A stretch of DNA of 64,000 nucleotides from Spinellus fusiger (Eukaryota > Mucoromycota > Mucoromycetes > Mucorales > Phycomycetaceae): the NCBI GenBank assembly GCA_025094145.1, contig JALLLS010000001.1, forward strand, positions 124,001 through 188,000, given 5' to 3'. The notes beneath the pieces are model-generated. The model did not search any database. It worked only from the letters and a program-made list of their open reading frames with translations, and was not told where the DNA came from. Both the position numbers and the translations under genes were made by a program. Below are positions 1 through 11,256 of the stretch, piece after piece; position 1 is the first letter of the stretch; each line of letters opens with the position of its first letter.

Positions 1-1602
1 TAATGATGATTTTTATAACGTCAACAAACGGTAGCTAAAAATCATTGTGATGATGCTATTCAGTGACTTATTTAGCCTATTATATATACTTAGTGGAATA
101 ACATTTGCTGGAACTAAAAGCAAATTAAAAGATTCAAGAGCTGCCTGTAAGTAATAACAATAAAAGATGATAAGTAAAAATAGTATACTAACTCATTACC
201 ACAGTAACTAATTACCTATCATCCAAGGTTGTGGATCAATTATACGAGCCACTTCAATTTAAGACAAGTTATCTCATTAATCAATTGATGAATCATGGAA
301 GCATTGCTGAGGGAATTGATCCACTCTCATTATTGACATTCAGGTCTCTTAATATAATGTCAAGAGTGTGTCTTGGTACTCGTTTTGAATCGCTAAACGA
401 TCCACTTTTTGTGAAGTTTATAAATATCAATCGTTTATCTATGTTATACCGAGGCTTAGTTGAGAACATGGATGCGTGTATCCCAGTGATGAAGTACATG
501 AACTATGCTCGAGGCAAAAATAGAGAGAAATATGATTTTGTTAACAATACACGTACACCTGTACTTAAGCAATTGATAGCCAAAGCTATTGAAAAAGATG
601 AAGATTGTGTTGTAAAGAGAATGAAAAACTCAAAGGGCTCAATTACATATGATGATGAAGACGTGCTAATGATTATCAGTAAGTTATATATTAGAAACTA
701 CTGGTAGCTAGAAAAGAGAATTGAATCTTATTTCTCGATTCTTCGCTTAGATGATACGATGATAGGTGGAACCGACACTATTTCTGTATCGCTTTCCAGA
801 GCCTTTCTTTTCCTATCACATCACCCAGAAGTCCAAAAAAAGATATGTGAAGAAATTGACGTCTTTATTGCCAAACATAAGCGGTTACCAAGGTTTACAG
901 AGCGTGAGAATTTTCCTTACACCATTGCTGTTCAAAGAGAGATCCTACGTCTCTATCCTAATTCTCCTTATGGGGTTTCCCACATTGCTGAACAGGATTG
1001 TAAGTATAATGTTATTTGAGGTTTTTGGCACAAATCTAATCTATAAATTTAGTTGTAGTGAACAATTATATGATTAAGAAAGGAACAACACTAGTCAGTG
1101 ATATGTATAGCATGCACAGAAACCCTGATGTCTATCCTGATCCTGAAAAATTCATTCCTGAGCGCTTTATAAATGATAAGTCTACATTCCATGCATCTGC
1201 TCATGGAAAACCAACAGAAAGGGACCAGTTTAATTTTGGCTGGGGAAGGTAAATAATATAATGATTTACTATAGCTACCCATGAGTATATAACCTCACAC
1301 TTTGTGTATTTTCAGACGGATGTGTCCTGGAATTTATTTGGTAGGTCTTTTAAAAGGCCTTTTAATGCAGATATGACTCTTTGTATATTAATGAAAATAT
1401 TTGAATTGGTTCCCAATAGGCTGAGACTCAGATTTTCCTTACTTATGTTGCTCTTTGGGCATGTTGTACCATTGAGCCAGTACTTGATTCCAAAGGCAAT
1501 CCTCTGTATGCTGATATTGAAAGCTTTGCTGATGGTGGTCTGGTTTTTATGCCCAAGCCTTACAAAGTTCGATTCATTGAGCGTCCTGATAGACTTCTTT
1601 AA
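1..1602 (+). CDS. Cytochrome P450 monooxygenase, 5'-partial, seven exons visible
   Basis: Haem-thiolate monooxygenase; substrate unknown. Exons that splice in phase: <1-30, 94-146, 205-678, 751-999, 1053-1248, 1316-1340, 1420-1602, giving about 402 residues with the start beyond the left edge. Seen in the translation: the I-helix GGTDT, the K-helix ExxR (EILR), the PERF motif, and the haem-binding loop FGWGRRMCPG. That loop is assembled across the intron at 1249-1315 and holds the cysteine ligand. The C-terminus has the usual GLVFMPKPYKV beta hairpin. Introns are 53-79 nt with GT-AG ends. The second acceptor choice (1052 or 1058) is ambiguous; both keep phase. The C-helix WxxxR position seems to lack its Trp. 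No stop or frameshift is seen, so the gene may be functional. Membrane anchor and start are outside the window. Confidence 0.88.
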
Positions 1603-1815
1603 AGATTTCTTTTTATTAATTCAGTATACATATAGGCAATTTTATATATATAAATATATATCAAAATTAACTCAATACTGATGTTAGAAACTTTATCTTT
1701 TACTTAAACAAGATATTATGGTGAAACTATAAACTAAAGGCCATGAAAGTAGTTGGCCTTTTGAACTTCAATTCATCAGTTTTATGGACATAAAATATAA
1801 TACCTTATAGGATTA
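1603..1815. other. Short spacer downstream of the P450 gene
   Basis: AT-rich DNA between the P450 stop and the first transposon terminal repeat. It probably holds the P450 3' UTR. No ORF or RNA gene is seen. Confidence 0.5.
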
Positions 1816-2981
1816 CACTCTTTTCGGAAATTATTGCTGCAAAGATAAAAAAATCAATTTGGTGCACTTTTATACTGATTATTTATTTATTTTTTAAAAA
1901 ACAACCATTCAACATTGAGCATGGATCAATTTATTTACAAAGATGGAAGTGGAAATCTTTACAACTAAGATGGAGGGTTCAGTTGCTGTTCTAGATATGA
2001 AAGTGGACAATGAGCAATACCCACTGCACAACGTCACAGATTTTAGACACTACATGGAACTGAAGCCTCCGGAAAAGCAGGTCAAGGACAATAAACTTGA
2101 TAACTTAAAAGATGATGGCATCATCAAAAATGAACAGGTTGCAAAAGCAAGGTATTGTTATATATAAAAAAGAGGATAAGGATAGGTTTTTTTTATTGGG
2201 TATATGAGAAGCAACTTAGTGTCCGTACTGCTTACAGAAAGATCAAAATGCCTCCTAGCACTGGCCAAAACCGGTTCAAAAAAGGAACAGAGAGTTTAAA
2301 TAAGGATGAAGACTTACCTCACAGGAAAAATGGTGGCGGTTCGAATAGTAATTCGGCTGGAAAACCACCTAAACTTTGCAAAGAACACAAGGATTTTGTG
2401 GTTGACATGGTAGATGAAAAGCCAGATAGTGTCCTGGAGTAAATGATAGAGCGGTTGAATGCCCAGTTTATGAGTATTGAAATTAAGAAATATACTTTGC
2501 ATGACTTCCTTACCAAGAGATGTCATTTCACACTCAAGAGAGCTCATTTCCCTTCAGTAGAGCAAAACAGTCCCGAAAAGATTGAAGAAAGGTACAACTG
2601 GGTTACTTGTTGGCAGGAATCCGACATGGATTTTTTGAGCAACTGTGCTTTCATTGACAAAGCAGCTTTGAAGAAAAAAAAAGCAGTAAGTGGTCCCATC
2701 CAGAGTCAAAAAGGTAAGAGTAGGACTGTATTTGATCATGGATAATACCCCTATTTTTATGGATAGGGACATTCAGCTTTACATTGAGGGTAGAGGATAT
2801 AACTGAGTCTATCTTCCACCTTATTTGCCTGAGCTTAATCCTATTGAGTAGTTCTGGTCAGTTGTAAAGAGTAGACTCAAAAGAGAAGCTCTTTTGGATG
2901 AAGAAACCTTATCCTCAAGGATATCATATTCTTGCACTAAATTTATTTTTATTTTTGCACCAATAATTTCCAGAAAGAGTG
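1816..2981 (+). mobile_element. Mariner-like DNA transposon copy A, decayed
   Basis: Ends are imperfect inverted repeats of about 50 bp that start cactctttt/cactctttc and include gaaattattg. Each end is flanked by TA (1814-1815 and 2982-2983), the Tc1/mariner target duplication. The interior holds transposase pieces: an N-terminal region from 1943, FIDKAAL near 2650 (first catalytic Asp block), then a jump to MDNTPIF near 2737 and LPELNPIE near 2835. The central catalytic region is deleted and several stops interrupt the frame, so it cannot encode an active enzyme. The same family occurs at 45045 and, more distantly, at 33013. Confidence 0.75.
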
Positions 2982-2986
2982 TATTA

Positions 2987-4319
2987 CAGTGGCTTTCAAT
3001 AAAACAAGGAAGATTTCAAATTTAGACCATAATTTTACCCTTAAAAATATTTCTTTTGTTAAACATTCTTCATTTATTGCTTTCCCAGTATAATGTCTAC
3101 CTCATCTAACACCACAGAACATACCAAAAGACCTATTGTAAACATGAAAAAGAAATATTGATAGCTTTACTCGCTGTCCTATTGCTTACGAGGCCACTGT
3201 AAATGAGACCAGCTATGTTGCCATTTCTACTAGGTTTAGAGTTAGTAAGCAGTCAATTTCTTGTATTTTAAAGAGATACAAGGAGACTGGTGCTTCAAGG
3301 TCAGAATACGCACTGGGAGTAAGCCCATTCTTAGTTAGGGACGAGAGAAAGGTTGGACACACATTAGAAAGAAATTCATTTAGACAATGGATCAGCTTTG
3401 CAAGCAGATGACTACCAAAGTGTCCATGAACACTTTTAGAAAAATGATGAAGAAGCTTGGCCTGTTTTATTGCAGGGTGGTCAAGAAGCTGAGGCTTGCT
3501 TGGGCTAAGGCCCATCTCCACTGGACCGAAAACGATTGGAAGACGGTCATCTGGTCTGATGAGACCAGATACCAGTTGGTCACCACCAACAACCGTACCA
3601 GGGTGGTGCGAAAAGTTAATGAGGGACTGCTCCCAAAGAACGTCAAGCCCACCATGAAGTTTGGAGGTGGCAGCGTGATGGTGTGGGGATCTTTCTCTGG
3701 TGAAGGTGTCGGGAGATTGGCGCCTGTGAAGGGCAGTATAAACAGTGAAAGATACATTGAGATCTTAAAAGAGAATTACTGCCCTGATCTGGCTCAACTC
3801 AAGGCACTGAATCCAGAGGTGGATTATGTTATTCAAGAAGACAATGCTAGCTGCCACAAGAGCAAGGAGTCCAGGCTATGGAAGGCACAGGAGAGCATTG
3901 CCACTATGGAGGGGTGACCCTCACAAAGCCCCGACCTCAACCCCATAGAGCATCTTTGGGAGGTGCTTGACAGGGCCATCAGGAAAAGAATGACCCCAGC
4001 AAGCTCCCTTCAGGATTTAGAGGTGCTTCTGTTGGAAGAATGGGAAAAAATTCCCAAGGACACCACAGACACCCTCATTAACAGCATGCATCGGAGATGT
4101 AGGACTGTCATTGAGGCCAAGGGTTTCTACCTTTAGTATTTGGTTTTTCCACCCAATAAATTTGTATTTATTATCCTGTTGACCTTCTTTATACTTCATC
4201 CAATTTACAAGTCTCTACTGTGTGTTTAATGTATGTTTTTATGATAAAGAATAAGTATTTCCTATTACAGAATTATACCGGGGCATGAATAAAGTCCATT
4301 ATTATTTTGAAAGCCACTG
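2987..4319 (+). mobile_element. Tc1-like DNA transposon copy 1
   Basis: Flanked by TA at 2985-2986 and 4320-4321. Ends begin cagtggctttcaa and finish with its complement. It lies 3 bp beyond the right TA of mariner copy A. The transposase remnant runs from about 3093 to 4135: the 5' third has stops and frameshifts, while 3387-3917 is open and carries VIWSDE (first Asp), GGGSVMVWGSFS and QEDNASCH (second Asp). [11 protein letters not shown] follows after a frame change near 3917. This is the DD34E-type arrangement of the Tc1 family. Inactive copy. Confidence 0.85.
3387..3917 (+). pseudogene. Tc1 transposase remnant (longest open part, copy 1)
   Basis: Open stretch of about 176 codons covering the second half of the DNA-binding domain and most of the catalytic domain. 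It ends before the third catalytic residue: the SPDLNPIE block is in another frame just downstream. Its Trp codons are the reference for the stops found in copy 3 (LLEEWEK, SRLWK, VIWSDE). Confidence 0.75.
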
Positions 4320-4321
4320 TA

Positions 4322-4503
4322 CTAATAGTTTCCATCCAATAAACTTTTATATATTATCCTGTTGACCTTTTTTATACTTCATCCAATTTTTAAGTTTCTA
4401 ATGTGTGTGTTTAATGTGTTTTATTATGACAAAGAATAAGTATTTTCTATTACAGAAGCATACCGGGATATGAAAAAATCCCTTGTTTTTTTGAACCCTA
4501 TTG
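4322..4503 (+). mobile_element. Right-end fragment of a second Tc1 copy (copy 1b)
   Basis: Repeats with substitutions the last ~180 bp of copy 1 (ccatccaataaa..., atcctgttgacctt, cttcatccaattt, aagaataagtatttt). It ends at ...gaaccctattg followed by TA at 4504-4505. Only the 3' end survives. A LINE 3' fragment begins directly at its terminus. Confidence 0.75.
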
Positions 4504-4510
4504 TACTATA

Positions 4511-4715
4511 CATATTTCCTTCATTTGAGGTTTTATATTGCTCTATCCTTCTGTTTCTCATTCATTTTTATTTTTATTTTTCACTTTTTGTATTTGAAGT
4601 GTTTCTTTGTTTATTCTTATTCCTCAAAAAAAAAGTCCTCATAGGGTGGCTGATATGCGTAAATAGCAACCAACACCCAAAAATAAAAATAAAAATAAAA
4701 ATAAAATACTTTGAA
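4511..4715 (+). mobile_element. LINE 3'-end fragment a (5'-truncated)
   Basis: Matches the 3' UTR of the LINE copies at 38173, 40044 and 46204: cctcatttgagg, tctatccttctg, tcactttttgtatttga, then cacccaaaaataaaa with five AAAAT units, ending tactttgaa. It is flanked by a diverged duplication, ttgtactata (4501-4510) and ctgtattata (4716-4725), 8 of 10 matching. The left copy straddles the Tc1 1b end and its TA. Confidence 0.75.
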
Positions 4716-4725
4716 CTGTATTATA

Positions 4726-5739
4726 ATTAATAACCGTCTGACATGTTTGCTCTGTAGAGATAGTCAGGTTCTCCTGACTATCAACAGTAACTGTTTCATA
4801 TAGTAGAGATAGGAGAGTTAGCAAATAGAAGACAAGATGGTGTATAGTACGCAAGTAAAAACGTATTTAAACAAGACCTTTGAGACCTCAATAAAATCAT
4901 TGAACTTCTATTATTCCTTTTCTGTGTACTGCCCTTAGAAGCTCGGCCTTTTAAGCAATCGTACAAGTCTGGTTTTGTTCTTTCTTTGGTTCTGTTCTGT
5001 TTGTTTCTGTTCCTTAGTTCTTCTCTTGTTTTGCTCCTGTATCTGGTCGATACATACCCTCTGTCCCTTTCGTTGGTCATCGTTGTCGGTACCTCTTTTT
5101 CTGTTCTCCGGAAGTCTCTGATCCACTGAGCATCCCACACCATCCCCAAATCGGTCTTCTTTGTGTCACCCCTATGTCAGTAGCCCTCTTACCAGAGACC
5201 TACGCGCTGACAATAAGATCCTATCGCCCAACATTATAGCTCTATTCTTGTGACCAGAAGATTGATGGGGTCTGAGTCTAATCCCCACTTCAGCATAAGA
5301 TTTCAGTATAATGACGGCACCCAATTCTCTCCCGCCGATATTCAGACGCCTACTCAAACCAACCCATCCATGCTGTGTTCCCAAGTGCTTCTCAGTATTA
5401 TAAGCAGCAATAAAATAATATATAGGGTACACATTTATTAAGCTAAAATGCTAATACGAAATTTATAAAATATTGTTATTCCTATGTAATTGTTTGTAGA
5501 TCTCAGTTTACAATAATCCTCTTGGGTTCTTACTCATTTCTATTGTCATGAGAATAATACAGACAATGTTTTGTAACGATTCGGAAATTGCTTTAGAACA
5601 TATTTAATTTGCGGGTAGGAATATTTATGAAGAAAAGAATAAAAAGGCAAGATAACAAGAACTAAATAATAATAATAATAAAAAATCTCCCCTTTTCTTT
5701 TTTTTTCTTTTCTTTTCTTTCCCTCTTTTTTTCTTTTTT
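4726..5739. other. Intergenic region with possible LTR-like remnant
   Basis: No convincing ORF. 4740-4960 has an LTR-like layout: an inverted pair tcaggttctcctga near 4766, an AT-rich TATA-like stretch near 4864, and AATAAA near 4890. I could not define ends or a target duplication. 4970-5100 is T-rich with repeated ttctgtt. 5664-5740 has a short AAT run and a polypyrimidine tract next to the KGD1 stop, its likely 3' UTR. Confidence 0.35.
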
Positions 5740-8700
5740 TTACCAGACAGGAGCGCCAGATTCAATGGACTTGGGTGCAGTAGCTTGGCCAATCAAAGCT
5801 TCACTCAAGAAATTGTATTCTTCCTGGTAATGTTTCTTCTTGTTACCGGTAGCTACGGAGGCAGATGGGGCACGACCAGTGTACTTGGCTTGTTTGCCAG
5901 CATGGTGCTGGGTCTGAGACAAGGCAGTAGCAATTCTAGGCTGGACATGCTGCCATGAACCCATATTAAGAGGCTCTTCCTGGCACCAAATAATCTCGGC
6001 GTTAGGGTATTTGTCTGCATGCTCCTTGACCTGTTCGTAGGGGAAGGGGTTCAATTGTTCAACACGAGAAATGGCGATATCGTTCATCTTGTTCTGTTCA
6101 CGAGCACGGAGCAGAGCATAGTAAACTTGTCCAGAACAGAGAATGTGCTTGGTGATCTTTTCAGGAACGACAAGAGTATCAGGGTGTTCATCGGGAATGT
6201 AAAGCTGAAAGTGAGTATCACCGATGATTTCCTCAATGTTAGAACGAGCCAAAGGATGACGGAGCATGGATTTGGAGAAAGGCATAATAAGCTAAAGAAC
6301 ATGACATGGAGACAAAATGTAAGCAAGCTGCACACTCTTTCATTTCTATCTATGTATCCCTTTTCTTTTTTTTCTTCCTTTTTGCTGATATATTAACTTA
6401 CAGGCTTTCTGAATTCACGGCAGATCTGACGACGGAGGACGTGGAAGTACTGTGCAGGGGTGGAGGAGTATACGACTTGGAGGTTGCAATCCTGGTGCTG
6501 TCTGGCTAATTTCTCGGGAGAAGGATAGACGTAAGGGTTGTCATCACACATCTGCAAGTAGCGCTCAATTCTAGAAGAAGAGTGTTCAGGACCTTGGCCA
6601 TCATAACCGTGAGGCAAGGACATGATGAGACCAGTGCGCTGGAGCCACTTTTGTTCACCAGCAGCAAGGAACTGATCAATAATACACTGAGCACCGTTGG
6701 CGAAATCACCAAACTGGGCTTCCCACATAACCAGGGCATTAGGATCCACCAAAGAGTAACCCAGTTCAAAACCAAGCACACCAAATTCAGACAATGAGGA
6801 GTTGGAGATGGACAGAGTGCCCTGTTCAGGTGAGATGTGGTTCAGCAGAGTATGCTTGTAATCAGTCTCCTGGTCGTGGAGAACAGCATGGCGCTGGGAA
6901 AAGGTACCACGCTCAACATCCTGACCAGACACACGGACATTCTTGCCTTCTACAAGAAGAGAACCCCATGCCAATCCTTCAGCAGTAGACCAGTCAATGC
7001 CCTTGCCTCCTCTGATGGCCTTTTCACGGGTCTGGATGATGCGCTTAAGGTTAGAGTGGACCTTGAAGTTGTGTGGCATTGTTGTCATGGCAGTTCCCAC
7101 TTGCTGGAGGGTTTCATGGGTGACACCAGTGGGGAAGTGGGGAAGGACTTCTTCGGCCAACTCCTTGGGAGACTTGAATCCAGGCCATGAGCTAGAGAGC
7201 CATTCACGGGAGGTGGGCTTATAGTCCTTGCTCTTGGCGTAGCTTTCCTCCAAGATATCCCACACACGCTTCTTATTTTCATCAATCTCAGCAGCACTAA
7301 AGGTACCTTCCTTTTCGAGTTTTTCGGTGTATTTTTGAGCTACAGGCACCTGCTTGCTGATGGCCTTGTACATCTTGGGCTGGGTGAACATGGGCTGATC
7401 GGTTTCGTTGTGGCCATGCTTGCGGTAGCACACCAAATCAATGACTACATCGCGGTGGAATGTCTGGCGCCAGTCGGCAGCCAGCTGCATTACATAGGTC
7501 ACAGCCTCAACATCATCACCGTTCACATGGAACACGGGGGCATTGATGGACTTGGCGATGTCTGTGCAGTAAGGGGTTGAGCGACCGTAACGAGGGTCGG
7601 TGGTGAAGCCGATCTGGTTGTTGACGACGATGTGGACAGTGCCGCCTGTAGAGTAGGCAGGCAAGTCGTGGAAGCCCATGGTCTCGTAAACAACACCTTG
7701 ACCAGCAAAGGCGGCATCACCATGCATCAACACAGCCATGGAGTGTTTTCCTTTGGTGTCGTTGCTGTTGAATTGCAGGGCTCTTGTCTTGCCCAGAACC
7801 ACAGGATCCACAGCCTCCAAGTGAGAGGGGTTGGCCACCAAGGAAAGGGCCACACGCTTACCAGAAGGTGTAGGACGCACATAGTTCATACCGAGATGGT
7901 ATTTGACATCGCCAGAGCCTTCGCCAGAGGGTTCCATGGAGCCACTGAACTCACAGAAGATGGACTCATTAGGCTTACGCACGACATTGCTGAGAACATT
8001 CAGACGACCACGATGGGGCATGCCAATGACAATGGACTCAACACCCAAGTCAACTGAGCGATCAATCTATAGACTATGGCATCAGTCTCCGTGTTGGTTT
8101 CTTCTAGTGCTCTTTCTCTCCATCCCAGCAACAGCAACAATAGAATGGAATGGAATGGAAAGAGAATAATAATAATAATAATAATAAATAAAAACTCACC
8201 AAGGCCTTCATACCAGGAATCAATGACTCACCCCCCTCAAGACCAAAGCGCTTCTCAGAGGGATACTTGGAGGCAACAAATCGCTCGAAACTGTCAGACC
8301 ATGTCAAACGATCAAGAATCATGCGCTTCTCATCCACAGAGTAGTTGTAAGGCTGGGGGTTCTCAATACGCGATCGGATCCAGTCACACTGAGCACGGTC
8401 AGGAATGTGAATGTACTCAATACCAATTGAGCCACAGTAGATCTTCTTCAGCACCTCCATGATCTCGCTCAGTGTCAGCTCCTTGTCGCCACTTCCCAGG
8501 GCAGGAAGAATGCCGGGGCCAAGGGTGAATTTGCGATCCAAGTCTTTCTCGGTGAATCCATAGTAGTCATAAGACAGCTCTGGAGGTGCTTCTGAAATCA
8601 GATCAGCGTGTTGGATGCCAAGGGGATCGAGGTGGGCGATATGGTGACCACGCACTTGGTAAGCTCTTACTAACAGTTGGATTTTCATGTGGTCGACGAC

Positions 8701-9087
8701 TTCCTTGGAGGAGGCGTTGGCAGAAGAGGAGAATCCAGCACCAGGCAAGACAGGAAGACGTGCACTGCCTGAGGGCACGAGAGTGGGAGGAGGTACGTAG
8801 GCTTCTGTGGGTGCTACACCGTTGCTCATGTTCTTAAAGTATACCTGCCACGAGAGGTGGACAGCACTGGGGTCTTTCAACCAGGCCTCGTACATCTCTT
8901 CAATGTAGTTGGCTGAAGTTCCCTGCAAGAACACATCGTTGGAGGCAGGTCCTTCTTTGGCCATGGAGGTTCTGCCTGTGTGGAAGGAGGCAGCTGGCAC
9001 TGAACGGAGGAAGGGAGTGGTTTGAGACAGGCGTGTCATTGACACAAGGGGTCGTGTGGCACGAGAAAGTGCCGCCAATCGATACAT
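5740..9087 (-). CDS. KGD1: 2-oxoglutarate dehydrogenase E1 component, mitochondrial
   Basis: ThDP-dependent E1 subunit that decarboxylates 2-oxoglutarate and passes succinyl to the E2 lipoyl group in the TCA cycle. Exons on the minus strand: 9087-8200, 8066-6402, 6291-5740 (1034 residues; yeast Kgd1 is similar in length). All three exons are whole codons, so both introns are phase 0. The first ~45 residues are rich in R, S, T and A with no acidic residue, as in a mitochondrial presequence, followed by the [17 protein letters not shown]1 start. The join LIPGMKAL / IDRSVDLG is exact for the family. ThDP site: [10 protein letters not shown] near residue 411 and NNQIGFTT near 444. [14 protein letters not shown] lies in the C-terminal half. 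Head-to-head with the phosphate carrier. An upstream reading-frame extension beyond 9087 is low-complexity and rejected. Confidence 0.97.
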
Positions 9088-9927
9088 TGTTGTTATTTGT
9101 TTCTTTTGTATGAGTGTGTGTATGTGTATATAGTGTGTATATATAGTGTATATATATAGTGTATATAGTATATATATATAGTATATAAATAAAGGAGGAG
9201 GAGAAGAAGAAGAAGTAAGAACACGTAAGGATAACTTAATAAATACGGGGAAATGAAAATAATAATAATAATAATAATTAAAAAAAAAAAAAAAAAAAAA
9301 GGCAGCGGTGGTGCTGTTGGTGGTGGTGGTGGTGCTGTTAGTGGTGGTGCTGTTAGTGGTGGTGCTGCTGCTGTTGGTGGTGGTGGTGGCAAGTCCCCTT
9401 GTGGGGAAAATAGGAAAGAGTGACGTAATGAGAACCACCCTGTTTAGGTGACTTTTGTTATTGCTCCTGTCATTTCTGTCGACACACTTGGGGAGTCCAC
9501 TCTCCGCCAAGGTGGATAGGAAAAACCCGGTCCACTGTAGACTCCTTCCGCCGCCGCCCCTCCTCCTTCATTACCAGAGAAAGAATGAGGGGAGGCTCTC
9601 GGGACAGACAACTCAGCTGTGGTGTCTGATGTGCTGTGATTGGCCCAGAGTGGCTGTATTTCCCTTCTTTCCCCGTGGCAGTGGCAGTAGCAGTGGCAGT
9701 GGTGCTGAGATCCACGTGACGCTCCATAAGACGTCTTGATGATTCTCCCGGAAACGTGTCCTCGACGCACCGCCTGTCTGCTATGATTGGCCCAGGATAC
9801 AAAGGCCCTGCAAATTTTTATTTACTTCTATTTATCCAGAGAGCGGAGTTGGATGGGAAGATGGAAAATAGAGGAAAGAAGAGGTGCCCTGGCATTATTT
9901 CCTTCCTTTCTCTCTCTCCACCCAAAC
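9088..9927. promoter_or_regulatory. Divergent promoter of KGD1 and the phosphate carrier
   Basis: 840-bp spacer between two mitochondrial genes. It contains two identical copies of tgattggcccag at 9637-9648 and 9784-9795; attgg is the reverse of CCAAT, the core recognised by HAP/NF-Y, a known activator of respiratory genes in fungi. Also present: alternating TA tracts at 9125-9190, an AAT run and a 20-nt poly-A at about 9260-9300, a GGTGGT/GCTGTT repeat at 9303-9390, and a CCGCCGCC stretch near 9549. Which element drives which gene is inference. Confidence 0.55.
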
Positions 9928-11051
9928 ATGTTCCCCTCTCAAGCAACCTTGAAGAAGAACTTCATTGTTCCCTCTCCTGCTGTGGATGCTGCACCTGCTC
10001 CCACTGGTCTTGCCCTTTACTCCCGCTTTGCTCTTGCTGGTGCTATCTGCTGTGGTGTGACCCACGGTGCCATGACCCCTGTTGATGTAGTAAAGACCAG
10101 AATCCAGCTGGAGCCTGAGGTCTACAACAGAGTAAGCCCAAAACAAACAAACAAACAAACAAAGAGAAAAGAAGAGAAAAGAAGAGAAAGAAAGGGAGGA
10201 CTTATCGCGTGTTATAGGGAATGATTGTTGGTTTCCGCCAGGTAGTGCAGACCCAGGGTGCTGGTGCCTTGTTGACTGGCTTAGGTCCCACTGCTGCTGG
10301 CTACTTCTTGCAGGGTGCCTTCAAGTTTGGAGGATACGAGTTCTGGAAGAAAAAGGCCATTGATGTCGTTGGTACTGAAAAGGCCAGCCAGAACCGCACT
10401 GCCATCTACCTCGGTGCCTCTGCTATTGCTGAGTTCTTTGCTGATGTGGTTCTCTGTCCTCTTGAGGCCACCCGCATTCGTCTTGTGTCCCAGCCCACCT
10501 TTGCCAACGGTCTCTTGGGTGGCTTTAGCAGAATCCTGAAGGAGGAGGGTGTCCTCAAGGGCTTCTACTCTGGCTTTGGTCCCATCCTCTTCAAGCAGGT
10601 GCCCTACACCATGACCAAGTTCGTTGTCTATGAACTTGCAGCGTAAGTGATTATCAGAGAATAGAGCAGGAGCAGGAACTCATCCATGTCTACAATGTCC
10701 TACAGTGAGCAGATCTACGCCTCCCTCTCTACTCCCAAGGACCAGTTGGCTGCCTCCACCATAACCTATGTCAACTTGGGCTCTGGTATCATTGCTGGTA
10801 CTGCTGCTGCCATTGTCTCCCAGCCTGCCGACACTCTCTTGTCCAAGATCAACAAGCAGAAGGGTGCTGATGGTCAATCCGTAGCCTCCCGTCTTGTCCA
10901 GATGGCTGGTCAGCTCGGTGTCAAGGGTCTCTTCTTGGGTCTTGGTCCCCGTGTTGTGATGGTGGCCACTCTTACCGCCGGTCAGTTCGCTATCTACGGC
11001 GACATCAAGCGTGTGTTGGGTGCCACCAGTGGTGTTGAGATTGCCAAATAA
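9928..11051 (+). CDS. MIR1: Mitochondrial phosphate carrier (Mir1/SLC25A3 type)
   Basis: Inner-membrane carrier importing phosphate for ATP synthesis. Exons 9928-10131, 10218-10642, 10706-11051 join in phase to 324 residues (yeast Mir1 is 311). Three solute-carrier repeats are visible through their first-helix signatures: [19 protein letters not shown] and [10 protein letters not shown]. Phosphate-carrier-specific text includes [10 protein letters not shown] and [11 protein letters not shown]. The start is the first ATG giving a short N-terminus before the first repeat. Shares the upstream spacer with KGD1 and converges on ATG101 about 205 bp downstream. A Pic2-type assignment is possible; I favour Mir1/PTP from the length and the third-repeat motif. 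Confidence 0.94.
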
Positions 11052-11256
11052 GCCCCATCTGCCACTACTATCTCTTCATTGAAGAAATCATTCTCCATGT
11101 AAAGTATCTTTATGACCCATTCAATACAAAATCCCTTGAGAGACAAAAGAAGGGGTTGTTTCCAACATTCATTGTCTTGGTTCTACTGCAATGGAAGAGC
11201 TCTGTTCTGTTCTGTCCTGTTCTGTTCTGTTATGTCTTTTTTTATTACTACAGTGG

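Noticed and set aside
4935..5432. Minus-strand open frames near 5.0-5.4 kb
   Set aside because: No recognisable domain, overlapping frames on both strands and repetitive composition; not enough to call a gene.
9088..9510. Upstream extension of the KGD1 frame (poly-Thr/Asn/Phe/Tyr)
   Set aside because: It translates simple repeats in the promoter; the ATG at 9087 begins a good mitochondrial presequence.
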